Assembly (NCBI RefSeq): GCF_026213295.1
Contig: NC_079423.1
Span: 33,876-97,875 of the forward strand
Direction of reading: 5' to 3'
DNA: 64,000 nucleotides
Origin: Gadus chalcogrammus
Lineage: Eukaryota > Chordata > Actinopteri > Gadiformes > Gadidae
Under the pieces are notes generated by a model, which had not been told where the DNA came from, did no database searches, and worked only from the letters and a program-made list of their open reading frames with translations. How positions within the stretch are numbered: the stretch's first letter is position 1; every line of letters starts with the position of its first letter. A program made the translations under genes and the position numbers. Of this stretch, positions 8,741-25,288 are shown piece after piece.

Positions 8741-11700
8741 ATGTCAGTCGGAGGAGTCTCTCCTATTCCTGGGAGATGTGGATTCTTCGTGGAGAGGAAA
8801 AGACGGTTTTGTAAAATGATCGTTAGGACTGGAAACTCTTATTGTGGAGAGCATGCTGACGTGGTAAGTTATATATAATCATATCATGTAATATAATATA
8901 TATAATATATAGATAATAATATATAATATATTTTAATCATTACACGGAATAAAATATAATAAATAATAATAATACACATGCATATTGGAAGTAGAAATTG
9001 TGGAGAACATGCTGACCTGCTAAGATTGTTTATATAATAATAATTTATATATTATAATAATATCTATATAATATATAATTGAATATACAAATATAACATC
9101 ACGTGGTGAGATGCTTTCTAATCATCTTATCTATTAAGCTGGAACAGAAAAGCTTAAGTGCTTGAAATAGTGAAAGGACCCATTTTAACACCAGGTGTGA
9201 TAAGTAAAATAGGCCTTTTAAATCCTGCAATACATATATTAAACGATTTTCCTGAGTGCTATAAGCTTTACTTATCAGAACAACTGTTTGTCTTTAACAC
9301 ATGTCTGTCCTCAGATGTCTTTTCAGTTTTGTTGTGGTGTAGCCTGATTCAGTTTTCTGTTCAGGAGAATGGAAACTGTAGGCGAAGGATACCCTGCCCG
9401 CTGGATCCAAAACAGTAAGGACCTAACTCTGACCCGCAGTTCGTATTAATGTAGAATATATAATGCAGTTTGCATTCATATTCTGTGAATAAATCAGTTG
9501 TGAACTCATCCGTTTCTCTGATGCGCAGCACGGTATTTGAGGAGCAACTATCGAAACATCTACAAAAGTGCAACTCCAGGGAAAAACCCAAACCTGTAAG
9601 TGGAATTTAAAATGTGATTGATTATTTGAAAGATTTAAATGTTTTCCATTGTTATTAATTCATGCTTTAACCTTTGACTTCAGGTATATTATGAACAAAA
9701 CATCAACGCGGGGTCCGGGGACGAAGAGACATCAGAGGACCAGGTACTGGTACGGAAATATCGATATAATATATAGTATATAAGAGATAATGAATGTAAC
9801 ACTAATTAAAGCGACATGGATTGTATATTAGGTTAATAACCTTATATTATTAACATACAGGTTATGCATACAGGTTATACATACAGGTTATACATACAGA
9901 TGATTTAAACAGATATACATACGGTTTATACATACGGGTTATACATGCGGGTTATACATTTATACATACAGGTTATACATACGGGTTATACAAACGCGTT
10001 ATACAAACAGGTTAGTCATACAGGTTATACATAGAGGTTATGTAAACAGATATACATACGTTATACATACAGGTTATACAAACAGGTTATTTTGTTATAC
10101 ATTGTGATGTTGGCCATTTCAGTGGAGTGTCGCTGGCTGTATCCTGTTGAAGTGGATGATAATATTGTAGAATGTTTTACATTATGTAGAATGTTATTTA
10201 TTATGGAAATAAATTCCTAATTTTAGGCTTTGGGACATCGCAGCAAAGCAGCGCTAGACTCACACCTGGAGAAGCTAAAGGCAGCCGCTGAAGGTAGGCT
10301 CGTTAATTATATTTACTACTAACCCTACTACCACTACCACTACCACTACTACTGCTACTATTACCACTTATACAGCCATACCACCCTGAACACGCCCGAT
10401 CTCGTCTGATCTCGTCTGATCTCGGAAGCTAAGCAGGGTCGGGCCTGGTTAGTACTTGGATGGGAGACCGCCTGGGAACACCAGGTGCTGTAAGTGGTGT
10501 CGGGTGGTGGCCAATAGGTGGCACTCTTCCCTCTGGCCCCTTCACTCATCAATCCCGATGCCCCAGTGCAGTGATGGGGACACTGTGCTGTGGAAGGTGC
10601 CGTCCTTCGGAGGAGACGTAAAACCGAGGTCCTGACTCACTGTGGTCATAAAAGATCCCAGGACACTTATCGCAAAGAGTAGGGGTTTCCCCGGTGTCCT
10701 GGCCCAACCAGGCTCCTTCAGTCTGGCCCCCTAATAATCCTCCTGTACAATTGGCTGACTCATCAATTCCCTCACTCTCCACCTCAAGCTGGTGTGTGGT
10801 GAGCGTTCTGGCGCAGATTGGCTGCCGTGCATCACCCAAGTGGGTGCTACACACTGGTGGTGGTGAGTTAGGTCCCCCCCTTCTGTAAGCGTCTTTGGGT
10901 CATTGAAAAGCGCTATATAAATATAATGAATTATTATTATTAATTATTATTACCACTAACACTACTACTACTACTACTGCAACTACTACTACTACTACCA
11001 CTACTACTACTACTACTGCTACCACTACTACTGCTGCCACTACTACTACTACTACTATTACCACTACTACCACTGCTACCACCACTACTACTACTGTTAC
11101 CACTGCTTCTTCTACCACTACTACTACTGCTACCACTACTACTGCTGCTACTACTACTGCTACCACTACTACTACTGCTACTATTACCACTACTACCACC
11201 ACTACTACTACTCTTACCACTGCTTCTGCTACTACTACTACTACTGCTACTAACAGTATATTTGGGGTGTGGAAGATCTGGAGACTGAACGCTGAAAAGT
11301 GTGGACTTGGGACTTAACTTGACCCTCTTCTGTGAGATGAGAGTTGACTCCCTGCTGTGAGATGAGAGTTGACTCCCTGCTGTGAGACCAACTGGGTACA
11401 ATGAGTGGCTGCTGGAAGTGGTGTCAGTTGGTGGCCAGTAGGTGGCACTCTTCCATGTATCCTTAACATCAATCCCGATGCCCCAGTGCAGTGACGGGAC
11501 AGTGTGCTGTGGAAGGTGCCGTCCTTCGGAGGAGACATAAAACCGAGGTCCAGACTCACTGAGGTCATAAAAGATCCCAGGACACTTGACGCAAAGATTA
11601 GGGGATTCCCCGGTGTTCTTGCTAAAACTGCCCAACCAGGCTCATTCAATCTGCCCCCTGATCATCCCCCTGTATAGTTTGCTGCTCCTTTAATTCCCTC

Positions 11701-14700
11701 ACTCTCCACCTCAAGCTGGTGTGTGGTGAGAGTTGTGGCGCAGATTGGCTGCCGTGCATCACCCCAGTGGGTGCTATACCCTGGTGGTGGACTTGTAAAG
11801 CGCTTTTGGGACTTGAAAAGTACTGTATAAATTCCATTATTATTATTATTATAGGTTTAGAGGGGTTAGGACTGCTTGGAGGTTTAGGTTTAGGTCGGGT
11901 TAGGGTTAGAGAATATAAGGGTTAGGGTTAGAGAGGTTAGACAGGTTAGGATTAGAAAGGTGAGAGAGGTTAGGGTTAGAGAAGTTAGGACTGCTTGGAG
12001 GATTGGGTTTAGGTCAGGATAGGGTTAGGTTAGGGTAAGGTCTGCTTAGAGGCTGTGATAAACTATTGTTAGGGTTAGGGCATTGTTTGTTTTCCGGTTG
12101 GGGATAATGGGGTGGACTTCAGTGTGTCTTCTTGATGAGATGACAAACATAGAAATGAAAGGAACCAAGGATGATGAGTGGTGTAGATGATCCACAGAGC
12201 AGTAAGCTCTGGCTGATAGGGGAGCCACTAACAGAAATAATAAGAATAGTCTGAGTCTAACTAACTAACTAACTAGCTTCTGGTAACTTGTAGCTTTTGG
12301 GGAGAAGCTGGAGGACAGCATTTTGTCCCATCCTGTTCTGACAGAACAACTTCACGATCCAAACAACGGCGACTCTGCATTGAAACACTTGAAGCAACAG
12401 GTATTAACGTACTTAAACCTGTTATCCATTATTAAGCTTAACCCACTTACCTTAGTTGGTTAACTAACTAGGGTTAATTAACCCTAAACCCTGATATTGA
12501 ACAAATCCAACAGGCATCCATATTAGGAAACATGGAGGAGATTGGATTGCTGGGATCCAACAGATGTTTTGTTGAGTTTGGAGCTGGGAAGGGCAAACTA
12601 TCTCACTGGATCCGTGAAGCCGTGAAGGGACACAACGACCATCACTTCCTCCTGGTGGAGAGATCCAGCACACGCTTCAAGGTTTGAAGCCATCTCATTC
12701 AAGTATTCCTCTCTGATCTCGTTCTTATCGTCAGCTGGGGTGAGGGTTAGTGATGCTGTATTACACAAAGCGACCATGGCTTTGTTCATGGCATATAATA
12801 CAGAGAGAAGTATTATTTAATGATTATATATTATAAACCATATATATATATAACTGTTTGCAGGTGGATGGAAAACACCAACAAGCTGATGGTAGATTTG
12901 AGCGTCTGCAGGTGGACATCCAGCATCTGGATCTAGGTAGGGATTCACTGGGTCTAGAACCCTAACCCGTAACCTAACCCGTACCCTAACCCGTACCCTT
13001 CTCTAATTTCACACAAAAGTGAATGTTATGACGTTTCTGTTGTACGATTTGTGGGTCGAGTGATGTGATGACTGTGGTATGACTTGTACGTCAAGTGATG
13101 ACTGGTATGACTTGGAGGTCGAGTGATGACTGGTATGACTTAGAGGTCGAGTGATGACTGGTATGACTTAGAGGTCAAGTGATGACTGTGGTATGACTTA
13201 GAGGTCAAGTGATTACTGGTATGACTTGGAGGTCGAGTGATGGCTGGTATGACTTGGAGGTTGAGTGATTACTGGTATGACTTGGAGGTTGAGTGATGAC
13301 TGGTATGACTTGGAGGTCGAGTGATGGCTGGTATGACTTGGAGGTCGAGTGATGGCTGGTATGACTTGGAGGTTGAGTGATGACTGGTATGACTTGGAGG
13401 TTGAGTGATGACTGGTATGACTTGGAGGTTGAGTGATGACTGGTATGACTTAGAGGTCAAGTGATGACTGGTATGACTTGGAGGTCGAGTGATGGCTGGT
13501 ATGACTTGTAGGTTGAGTGATGGTTCTGGTAGGACTTGTAGGTTGAGCGATGGTTCTGGTATGACCTGTAGGTTGAGCGATGGTTCTGGTAGGACCTGTA
13601 GGTTGAGCGATGGTTGTGGTATGACTTGTAGGTTGAGCGATGGTTCTTGTATGACTTGCAGGTCGAGTCCCCCTCCTCATGGAGACTAGGGTCCGTCTGG
13701 TCGGAGTTGGGAAGCACCTGTGTGGTTCTGCAACCGGTGAGTTCCTCATGTTGGCATCACCATCATGGTGTGATGCGGTCAATCCGTTTTGTGTCTTGGA
13801 ACAATGAGTGAGGAAACGTTTGGTCCTGTCCTCTGAGCAGACCTCGCCCTCCGCTGTTTGTTTGAGGGCGTTGCCTCGGAAACCGCACCGCCCTGTAAAC
13901 GCAGCCGATACCAGGAAGAGCCAGCACCACCCAGCCCCCGGCCAGCACCACCCAGCCCCCGGCCAGCACCACCCAGCCCCCACCCAGCACCACCCAGCCC
14001 CCACCCAGCACCACCCAGCAGGGCGGATGTGTGTGGAGTGGCCATCGCCTTGTGCTGCCACCACCGCTGTGCCTGGAGGCCCTACGTGGGGAAGCAGTTC
14101 TTCAGAGAGAACGGTTTGGGGGCGTCCGAGTTCGCAGCTTTCCGGCGGATGTCGAGTTGGGCGACATGCAACGGTTGTCCTGACGACCAAAGCAGAGATC
14201 ATGATGGAGACGTTGAACCATCAGACAAAGACATCTTGAATGGGTATTACTTATCGTACTTCACATCACCGCATATGTCTTCAATAAAACAAAAGCTAGA
14301 ATATAACATTTTCAACAAGATCCACAATGTCTAAATAGGGAATCATTGTCCTTAGCCTTAAAGAGCACCTATTATGCTTTTTCGACTTTTATGACCTATA
14401 AACGTTGTTATAATAATTTATAGTCATGTTTAACCATACTAAAGTGTCAAGTAATGACGCACATGCATTTAGACGTATTCCCTGCTGACCGTCTGGGGTG
14501 GCTGTGCAGAGCGCTAAACACTAGCGACGCCGGTCGCCATTCACTTGTTCAAATTTCCGGGATTTATCTACGTAGAACAATCCAGATTTTCCATTTATGG
14601 TAATGCTGCAACATGCTCTTCCGGAAGGTAACCAATCACAACGGAGTGGGGTTGGCAGGAGGGGGGCGCCCAGATGAGTTTCCAAAAAATCGGCATCGTT

Positions 14701-16379
14701 TTTTGTGGTGTGATTCATGTCAGGTTGCTCTATATGAGTCATTAATAAGAAATTAAGACCAGAAAAGTAGGAGATCTTTAAGGCCAGAGGAAGGTGTGGT
14801 CCAATAGGGTGAAGGTCCCGGCTGAATGACACCCAGAGTTCTATCTCTGTGGCCTTGCTTCCGACTGGTTCATCTTGAAACAAACAAGAGTAGGATGCAG
14901 TAGTCATGGGGTGTCGTTGACTAATTGCGGGCAGCGGTGTATTGGGGGTGTGGGACGGTTCTACTCAGGTCTACCTTCAACCAAGCCAGAGTGAGGGTCT
15001 GACTAACATGTTGTTGGCAGGGTGCAGGTCTGACTAACATGTTGTTGGCAGGGTGCAGGTCTGACTAATGGCGCGTTTCCACTGCAGGGGGCGGAACGGA
15101 TCGGATCGCAAAGGTGCGGATCGGGTCGCGTTTCCACCGCCAAAAGTGGGCGTGACCCGGACTTTGCCGTACCCGTTCCGGCCTCGTTCTCGGGACTCCT
15201 CCGTTGGGGTACCGAAAACGAGACGAGACGCCTGAAAGGGTCCCGGGAAATTCTAGCTACACACCCCCTCCGTTGATTGGTCGACAGAATCATCACTTCC
15301 GGGTGACGCGGGGATAAAAACAAACAAACAGTAGCCTCGAGGTATTATTCTTTACAATTAACATGTCGCGTAAAACGCTTGCTTGGGCGAACAAGGAGGT
15401 GGAGACGTTCGTCTGCATTCTTGGGGAGGAAGACGTTGTTTACGATGTTTACGTAGCTGCCGCGGCGATCGACATCCGGCCTACCACAAAGGGTACTGTC
15501 GGCAGTGGAAACGCGACCTCGGAACTGAGGCCCCGTCCCCACGAAGCCGATTTCATGGCGAAACCGCAAAGGTCTTGTACGGTTCGGCCTTCCGTCCACA
15601 CGAAGCCGGCGAATCCGCTGACCGAAACCGCAAACTTCTGAAACCACCCTCGGAGGTGGTTTCAAATCTACCCGGTTTCGTTTTGGATTCGTGTGGACGC
15701 CTGAAACCGACTGAAACCGTAAACCATGACGTCATCGCCCCACCCCTCGACCCTCTAGCCAATGACTGTGAAGCCCGCGGAGTCTCAGAACTCACAACAG
15801 CAAGGATTTCTGTAGCAGAAGCAGCGCCCCTTATGGGCCTGGAATGTGTACTACAGCGTTTCTACAGATCTACCCGGTTTCGCTTGGCTTCGTCTTTACG
15901 GAGATACTGCGAAACCGGATAGATCGAAACCGTAACGGTTTCGCCTGTTTCGGCTTCGTGTGGACGGGGCCTGAGCTGGGCTATACCGCCCCCTCCCTAC
16001 CGCACCTTTGCGATCCGATCCGTTCCGCACCCTGCAGTGGAAACGCAGCATAACATGTTGTTGGCAGGGTGCAGGTCTGACTGTAACATGTTGTTGGCAG
16101 GGTGCAGGTCTGACTGTAACATGTTGTTGGCAGGGTGCAGGTCTGACTGTAACATGTTGTTGCAGGGTGCTGTCTGCAGAGGAGCGGGGTCGTGTCGGTC
16201 GTCTCTGCAAGAGGCTCATTGACCATGGCCGAGTCTGTTACCTGCAGAGCAAAGGCTTCATGACCAAACTCCAGTACTACACAACACCACAGACCACGCT
16301 GGAGAATGTCCTGCTGACCGCCGTGCCCCCTCAGCCCGCTGACGACGAGGAGAGTACCAGGGGAGCCTCCAGAGAATGA
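8741..16379 (+). CDS. trmt13: TRMT13, tRNA:m4X (2'-O-)methyltransferase TRM13 homolog
   Basis: Exons: 8741-8863, 9365-9414, 9529-9595, 9684-9743, 10227-10293, 12294-12400, 12514-12681, 12864-12936, 13662-13736, 13841-14243, 16166-16379 (TGA). All phases agree. Predicted role: SAM-dependent 2'-O-methylation of residue 4 in the acceptor stem of certain tRNAs. N-terminal CCCH-type zinc finger in exon 1 (RCGFFVERKRRFC, then CGEH), then a CHHC U11-48K-type finger across exons 2-3 (CPLDPKH, HLQKC). The SAM motif FVEFGAGKGKLS is in exon 7, VGVGKHLCG in exon 9, and ALCCHHRCAWRPYVGK plus RMSSWATC in exon 10. Exon 10 contains an in-frame proline-rich minisatellite (about five PAPPSPR/H units, 13919-14020) where human has a charged linker. 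Splice acceptors of exons 9 and 11 are embedded in tandem arrays. The start was chosen as the first ATG giving the conserved finger. Confidence 0.95.
8870..9155. other. AT-rich TRMT13 intron 1
   Basis: Rich in ata/taa words. The word gtagaaattgtggagaacatgctgacc at about 8990-9017 resembles the end of exon 1 (ttattgtggagagcatgctgacg at 8840-8862), suggesting a partial duplicate of the exon 1 end. Confidence 0.5.
9830..10105. repeat. TRMT13 intron 4 repeat
   Basis: About 18 variants of a 12-13-nt unit around acaggttatacat. Confidence 0.9.
10316..10370. repeat. Triplet (ACT/ACC)n, left part
   Basis: Left remnant of a trinucleotide array interrupted by the SINE3 copy; it resumes at 10945. Confidence 0.85.
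10371..10944 (+). mobile_element. SINE3 (5S rRNA-derived SINE), near full length
   Basis: The head (10371-10497) matches 5S rRNA, including the internal promoter: aagctaagcagggtcgggcc, then ggatgggagaccgcctgg. It carries a 10-bp duplication (ctgatctcgt twice) near the start. The body has the conserved fish block ccgtccttcggaggagac, and the tail ends in aagcgctatataaat with an (att)n run. It lies inside a triplet array in TRMT13 intron 5. Confidence 0.92.
10945..11262. repeat. Triplet (ACT)n array, right part
   Basis: About 300 bases of act, acc and gct triplets. Long poly-Ser or poly-Val frames over it on the minus strand are artefacts of the triplet period. Confidence 0.95.
11404..11853 (+). 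mobile_element. SINE3 copy, 5'-truncated
   Basis: Second copy in the same orientation, lacking the 5S-like head. It starts near tggaagtggtgtcag, keeps ccgtccttcggaggagac and ends with (att)n. It is visibly divergent from the 10371 copy. Confidence 0.9.
11855..12070. repeat. TTAGGG-like tract in TRMT13 intron 5
   Basis: Words ggttagggttagag and aggactgcttggagg recur. Confidence 0.75.
13035..13661 (+). repeat. Minisatellite containing the TRMT13 exon 9 splice acceptor
   Basis: About 21 units of 28-30 nt of the form atgacttggaggtcgagtga. The last unit runs into the authentic acceptor: atgacttgcag then gtcgagt, the first bases of exon 9. The exon edge therefore looks like one more repeat unit in which gag or tag has become cag. 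Confidence 0.9.
13919..14022 (+). repeat. Coding minisatellite in TRMT13 exon 10
   Basis: 21-nt unit (ccagcaccacccagccccc), about five copies, in frame, encoding PAPPSPR or PAPPSPH. It sits between the conserved ALRCL helix and the VAIALCCHH catalytic-core motif, so it expands a linker. Confidence 0.93.
14355..14785. mobile_element. Non-autonomous hAT-like element in TRMT13 intron 10
   Basis: The left end ccttaaagagcacctattat is typical of a common fish hAT-derived MITE. The right end gtaggagatctttaagg is a partial inverted match. No clear 8-bp duplication was found, so the borders are approximate. Confidence 0.5.
14998..15068 (+). repeat. TRMT13 exon 11 acceptor array, left part
   Basis: Two copies of a ~33-nt unit (taacatgttgttggcagggt then gcaggtctgac). 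Each contains a splice-acceptor-like ttgttggcag followed by ggtgc, the same bases that begin exon 11. A transposon interrupts the array at 15066. Confidence 0.9.
15069..16050. mobile_element. Harbinger-like DNA transposon inside the TRMT13 acceptor array
   Basis: 982 bp. Left end tggcgcgtttccactgcagg, right end its near-perfect inverse (cctgcagtggaaacgcagca). Target duplication TAA at 15066-15068 and 16051-16053, as expected for PIF/Harbinger. Internal frame 15363-15500 (start MSRKTLAWANKEVETFV) resembles the Myb/SANT-like accessory protein of these elements but is interrupted by a nested insertion. Confidence 0.88.
15529..15971. mobile_element. Nested TIR element within the Harbinger-like transposon
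   Basis: 443 bp with termini ggccccgtccccacgaagcc and its inverse (ggcttcgtgtggacggggcc). Flanked by TGA at 15526-15528 and 15972-15974. Internal sequence is rich in tcggtttcgg-type words and has no transposase. Confidence 0.82.
16051..16166 (+). repeat. TRMT13 exon 11 acceptor array, right part
   Basis: Three further units plus the authentic acceptor (ttgttgcag then ggtgctgtctg). The real site differs from the repeats by loss of one gg step in ttgttggcag. Confidence 0.9.
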
Positions 16380-16797
16380 CATCTCTAGTGGAGCCTTACT
16401 TTGTACATTACCAACGGTTCCTGTGTCAGTGTTGAGATGACAACATTCATTTTACCTTTGAGCTATTTGAGATGAGCTTCTTTTTTTTTTTTAACAAAGC
16501 GTTTTATAAACATTTTTTGTTGATTTGGAGTCTGGTATAAACGATTTCTTTGTAACTTTTTGACAAAAGCAATTCAGCAAAGGAGAAGGTTGATAAACTT
16601 CTTGCTATGGTATTCCTGTTAGCTTTCAGTTTGATACCATAATAATATAACATTTTAATAGAGAACTTATTTTATTATTCATATTCATTTTACTTTTTAA
16701 TATTATTAGAACATCAAAGCTATCCGTAAACTACTGACGTAAACCGGAGCAGGAATACGTCTTAAGTGAAGGTAACATTGGGATACTGGCTTTAGAG
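16380..16797. other. Convergent 3' ends of TRMT13 and LRRC39
   Basis: Only 418 bases separate the two stop codons, so both 3' UTRs lie or overlap here. A T run occurs at 16482-16493. No canonical AATAAA is evident on the plus strand. Confidence 0.6.
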
Positions 16798-22592
<5,795 letters not shown>

Positions 22593-22619
22593 CTGGACTG
22601 GAAAACACACAAAGTATAG

Positions 22620-22905
22620 ATGCTAACTATTTACTATCCTACATTCATATTTAGGGGTATGTCAGTGATAGGTAAGGGTTGGGGTTGATAGGTTAGTGTT
22701 AGTGATAATTAGAGGTGGGGTTGGTAGTTTAGTGTTAGGGTTAGTGATAGTTAGGATTAGGGTTGGTAGTTTAGCTAAAGCCTGTTAGGGGTAGTGATAG
22801 TTGGGGTTGATAGGTTAGTGTTTGGGTCTGTGGTAGTTAGGGGTGGTAGTCTAGTTAGAGCCTGTTGGGGCTAGTGATATTTAGAGTTGGTAGTTAAGGT
22901 GTATA
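22620..22905. repeat. Repeat upstream of LRRC39
   Basis: Variants of ttggggttgatagg and gttagtgttagtgatag recur. Confidence 0.75.
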
Positions 22906-23330
22906 CCTGATGTGTTCTCAGCATCCTGGTTGGGGGGTGCGGTCACAGCCCTGATGGTTCATCTCAGAGTCACTCCTGTGGAGAAGAGGTTCCTGTCTCA
23001 AACCCTCTTTGACGATGACCAAACAGAAGGATGCTTTTTAAAATAGATAAGCAGGTTACCATTCAACGACATGAACACTTGACTCCAGAACGGTAGGGAA
23101 AAGTCTCAGTTAAATCACTTAAAGGTTATAATTAAGTTACCTTCCAACGTCCACAAAGCAAAAGGCTCTGAGTTAAATCCAGTGAAGGACTGAGTTAGTG
23201 TGCCTCTGACGGTACTGTGAAATCTGAAGCCTAAGGAACTAAGTTTAGCCCCGACAGCATGTGATCACGTGGTTGTAAGATAGCATACTTGGAGCCCACT
23301 AGCCCCATGCCCGACGCTACGACAACACAG
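22906..23330. other. LRRC39 5' flank
   Basis: Nothing firmly recognised. A non-coding first exon and the promoter of LRRC39 are expected here. Confidence 0.35.
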
Positions 23331-23332
23331 TA

Positions 23333-24060
23333 TGGTACGGTCTAGATGTTGCTAGCTTACAGGGCCTGCTACTGTATGGTACAGTCTAGATGGAGCTATC
23401 TTACAGGGCCAACTACTGTATGGTACAGTCTAGATGGAGCTAGCTTACAGGGCCTGCTACTGTATGGTACAGTCTAGATTGGAGGGGGTCATCCCTATGT
23501 TCCCCGGGTGCAAAGGGTTAGGGTCAGGTTTAACCATAACGAATCACAGGCGAATCACTGGCGAAAAAGGCAGCGCTAAAAAAATATTTCCTATGCTCCC
23601 CGGTCACATACAAAGCGGGGAACATAGGACCCGGGGAACATAGGTACGCAGATGGAGCTAGCTTACAGGGCTTGTTGCTGTATGGTTCGGTCTTGATGGA
23701 GCTAGCTTACAGGGCCTGCTACTGTATGGTATTGTTTAGATGGAGCTAGCTTAAAGGGCCTGCTACTGTATGGTATTGTTTAGATGGAGCTAGCTTAAAG
23801 GGCCTGCTACTGTATGATATTGTTTAGATGGAGCTAGCTTAAAGGGCCTGCTACTGTATGGTATTGTTTCGATGGAGCTAGCTTAAAGGGCCTGTTCCGT
23901 ATGGTATTGTTCAGATGGAGCTAGCTTAAAGGGCCTGCTACTGTATGGTATGGTTCAGATGGAGCTAGCTTAAAGGGCCTGCTACTGTATGGTATTGTTT
24001 AGATGGAGCTAGCTTAAAGGGCCTGCCAGCCCAAAGCTACTGGGGTTAGTTAGCATCCTG
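23333..24060. repeat. ~45-nt minisatellite between LRRC39 and DBT
   Basis: About 14 copies of a unit with gatggagctagcttacaggg and ctgctactgtatggta, interrupted at 23480-23640 by unrelated sequence that itself holds an inverted pair (tgttccccgg / ccggggaaca). Confidence 0.92.
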
Positions 24061-24084
24061 GAGACCAGGCCTTCCACTGACATG

Positions 24085-24350
24085 ACGAGGAACTGGATAG
24101 CATATATCATCCTGGAATGCTAGTCTACTGTGATAGCAAACTGGAATACTAGTCTACTGGGATAGCATCCTGGAATACTTGTCTACTGGGATAGCATACT
24201 GGAATACTAGTCTATTGGGATAGAATCCTGGAATACTTGTCTACTGGGATAGAATCCTGGAATACTAGTCTACTGGGATAGCATCCTGGAATACTAGTCT
24301 ACTGGGATAGCATCCTGAAATACTAGTCTACTGGGAAAGCAGACTAGTCA
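24085..24350. repeat. ~29-nt minisatellite
   Basis: About nine copies of ggaatactagtctactggga with tagcatcct. Confidence 0.9.
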
Positions 24351-25288
24351 AATACCTGGGTATTTGGTTGGATGATAAACTGTCTTTTGGGGTCCATATT
24401 GACAGCCTTTAAAATAAACTCAGTCTTGGATTATGGAGACCTCATTTATATGCATTCGATTGTCTAGACTGTTTTCCACTGCTAAAGCACTAATGGGTAA
24501 ATGACCCCTCTACAGTTCAAATGTTACTTACCATGGTAGTGTTTACAGGGTAATCAAAAATAAATAAACATGCTGGAAGCCTAATAAAAAAGGTATAATA
24601 TAATGTGCGTACAAAATATAATATAGTAACTTCATGAAAAGTAGGAAATTCTAGATACTGCTGAATCCCATTCTGCTTTGTAACCTTTATAGGAGCTGCT
24701 GGAAAATGAAAGAAATCTGCTGATGTGTTTGTTATATTCTTTATTGCTAGGTAACAAGGCATAGATATATTATACATATATATATGCATTTCAGTTGAGA
24801 GGGTTAATAAAAGCATACCACAGGCGTGTTTAGTGACTTAATGGTCCTAACACCACTAACCTAACTAACTAACACCACCACCACCACCTATCACGTCGTA
24901 GAACACTTGGTAGAAAGACGCTCCATCACAAAGTGCAATCTTCTAGTCTTAGCCAGACCATTTCAGTTCATAAAGACAATACATACCCAACAGTTGCACT
25001 CGTTACTTTTAGACTTGTAACGTAGCGCACAAAAAACAGGATAAAATAGTCTGCTATCAAGAGACAAAGTTGTGTTGAACACCTGACTAACCCAAGGGAA
25101 AGTTCAAAGCCCAAATGAAGGGTTAGCAGATGAAAGAGCGACCCCATAAGCCTCGTCCACCAATCACACAGGAAAGAGGTGCCGTAACGTAAGGCCACGC
25201 CCACTGGAAGGAGGTGCTGTAACATAAGGCCACGCCCACAGGAAGGAACAAGGCATGGAGGAGGTCTTCAGGAGATGAGGCTGAGGTT
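24351..25288. other. DBT 3' flank / 3' UTR
   Basis: No gene recognised. It should contain the DBT 3' UTR on the minus strand. A small (CAC)n run lies at 24870-24890, and two copies of taaggccacgcccac occur near 25190-25235. Confidence 0.4.

Noticed and set aside
10371..10497. 5S rRNA gene
   Set aside because: The 5S-like part is fused to a SINE3 body with LINE-type tail and carries a 10-bp duplication; it is the head of a retroposon.
10900..11635. Poly-Ser / poly-Val proteins on the minus strand
   Set aside because: Frames cover an (ACT)n triplet array and SINE3 sequence.
13808..14334. Independent proline-rich gene
   Set aside because: The frame is TRMT13 exon 10 with flanking intron sequence.
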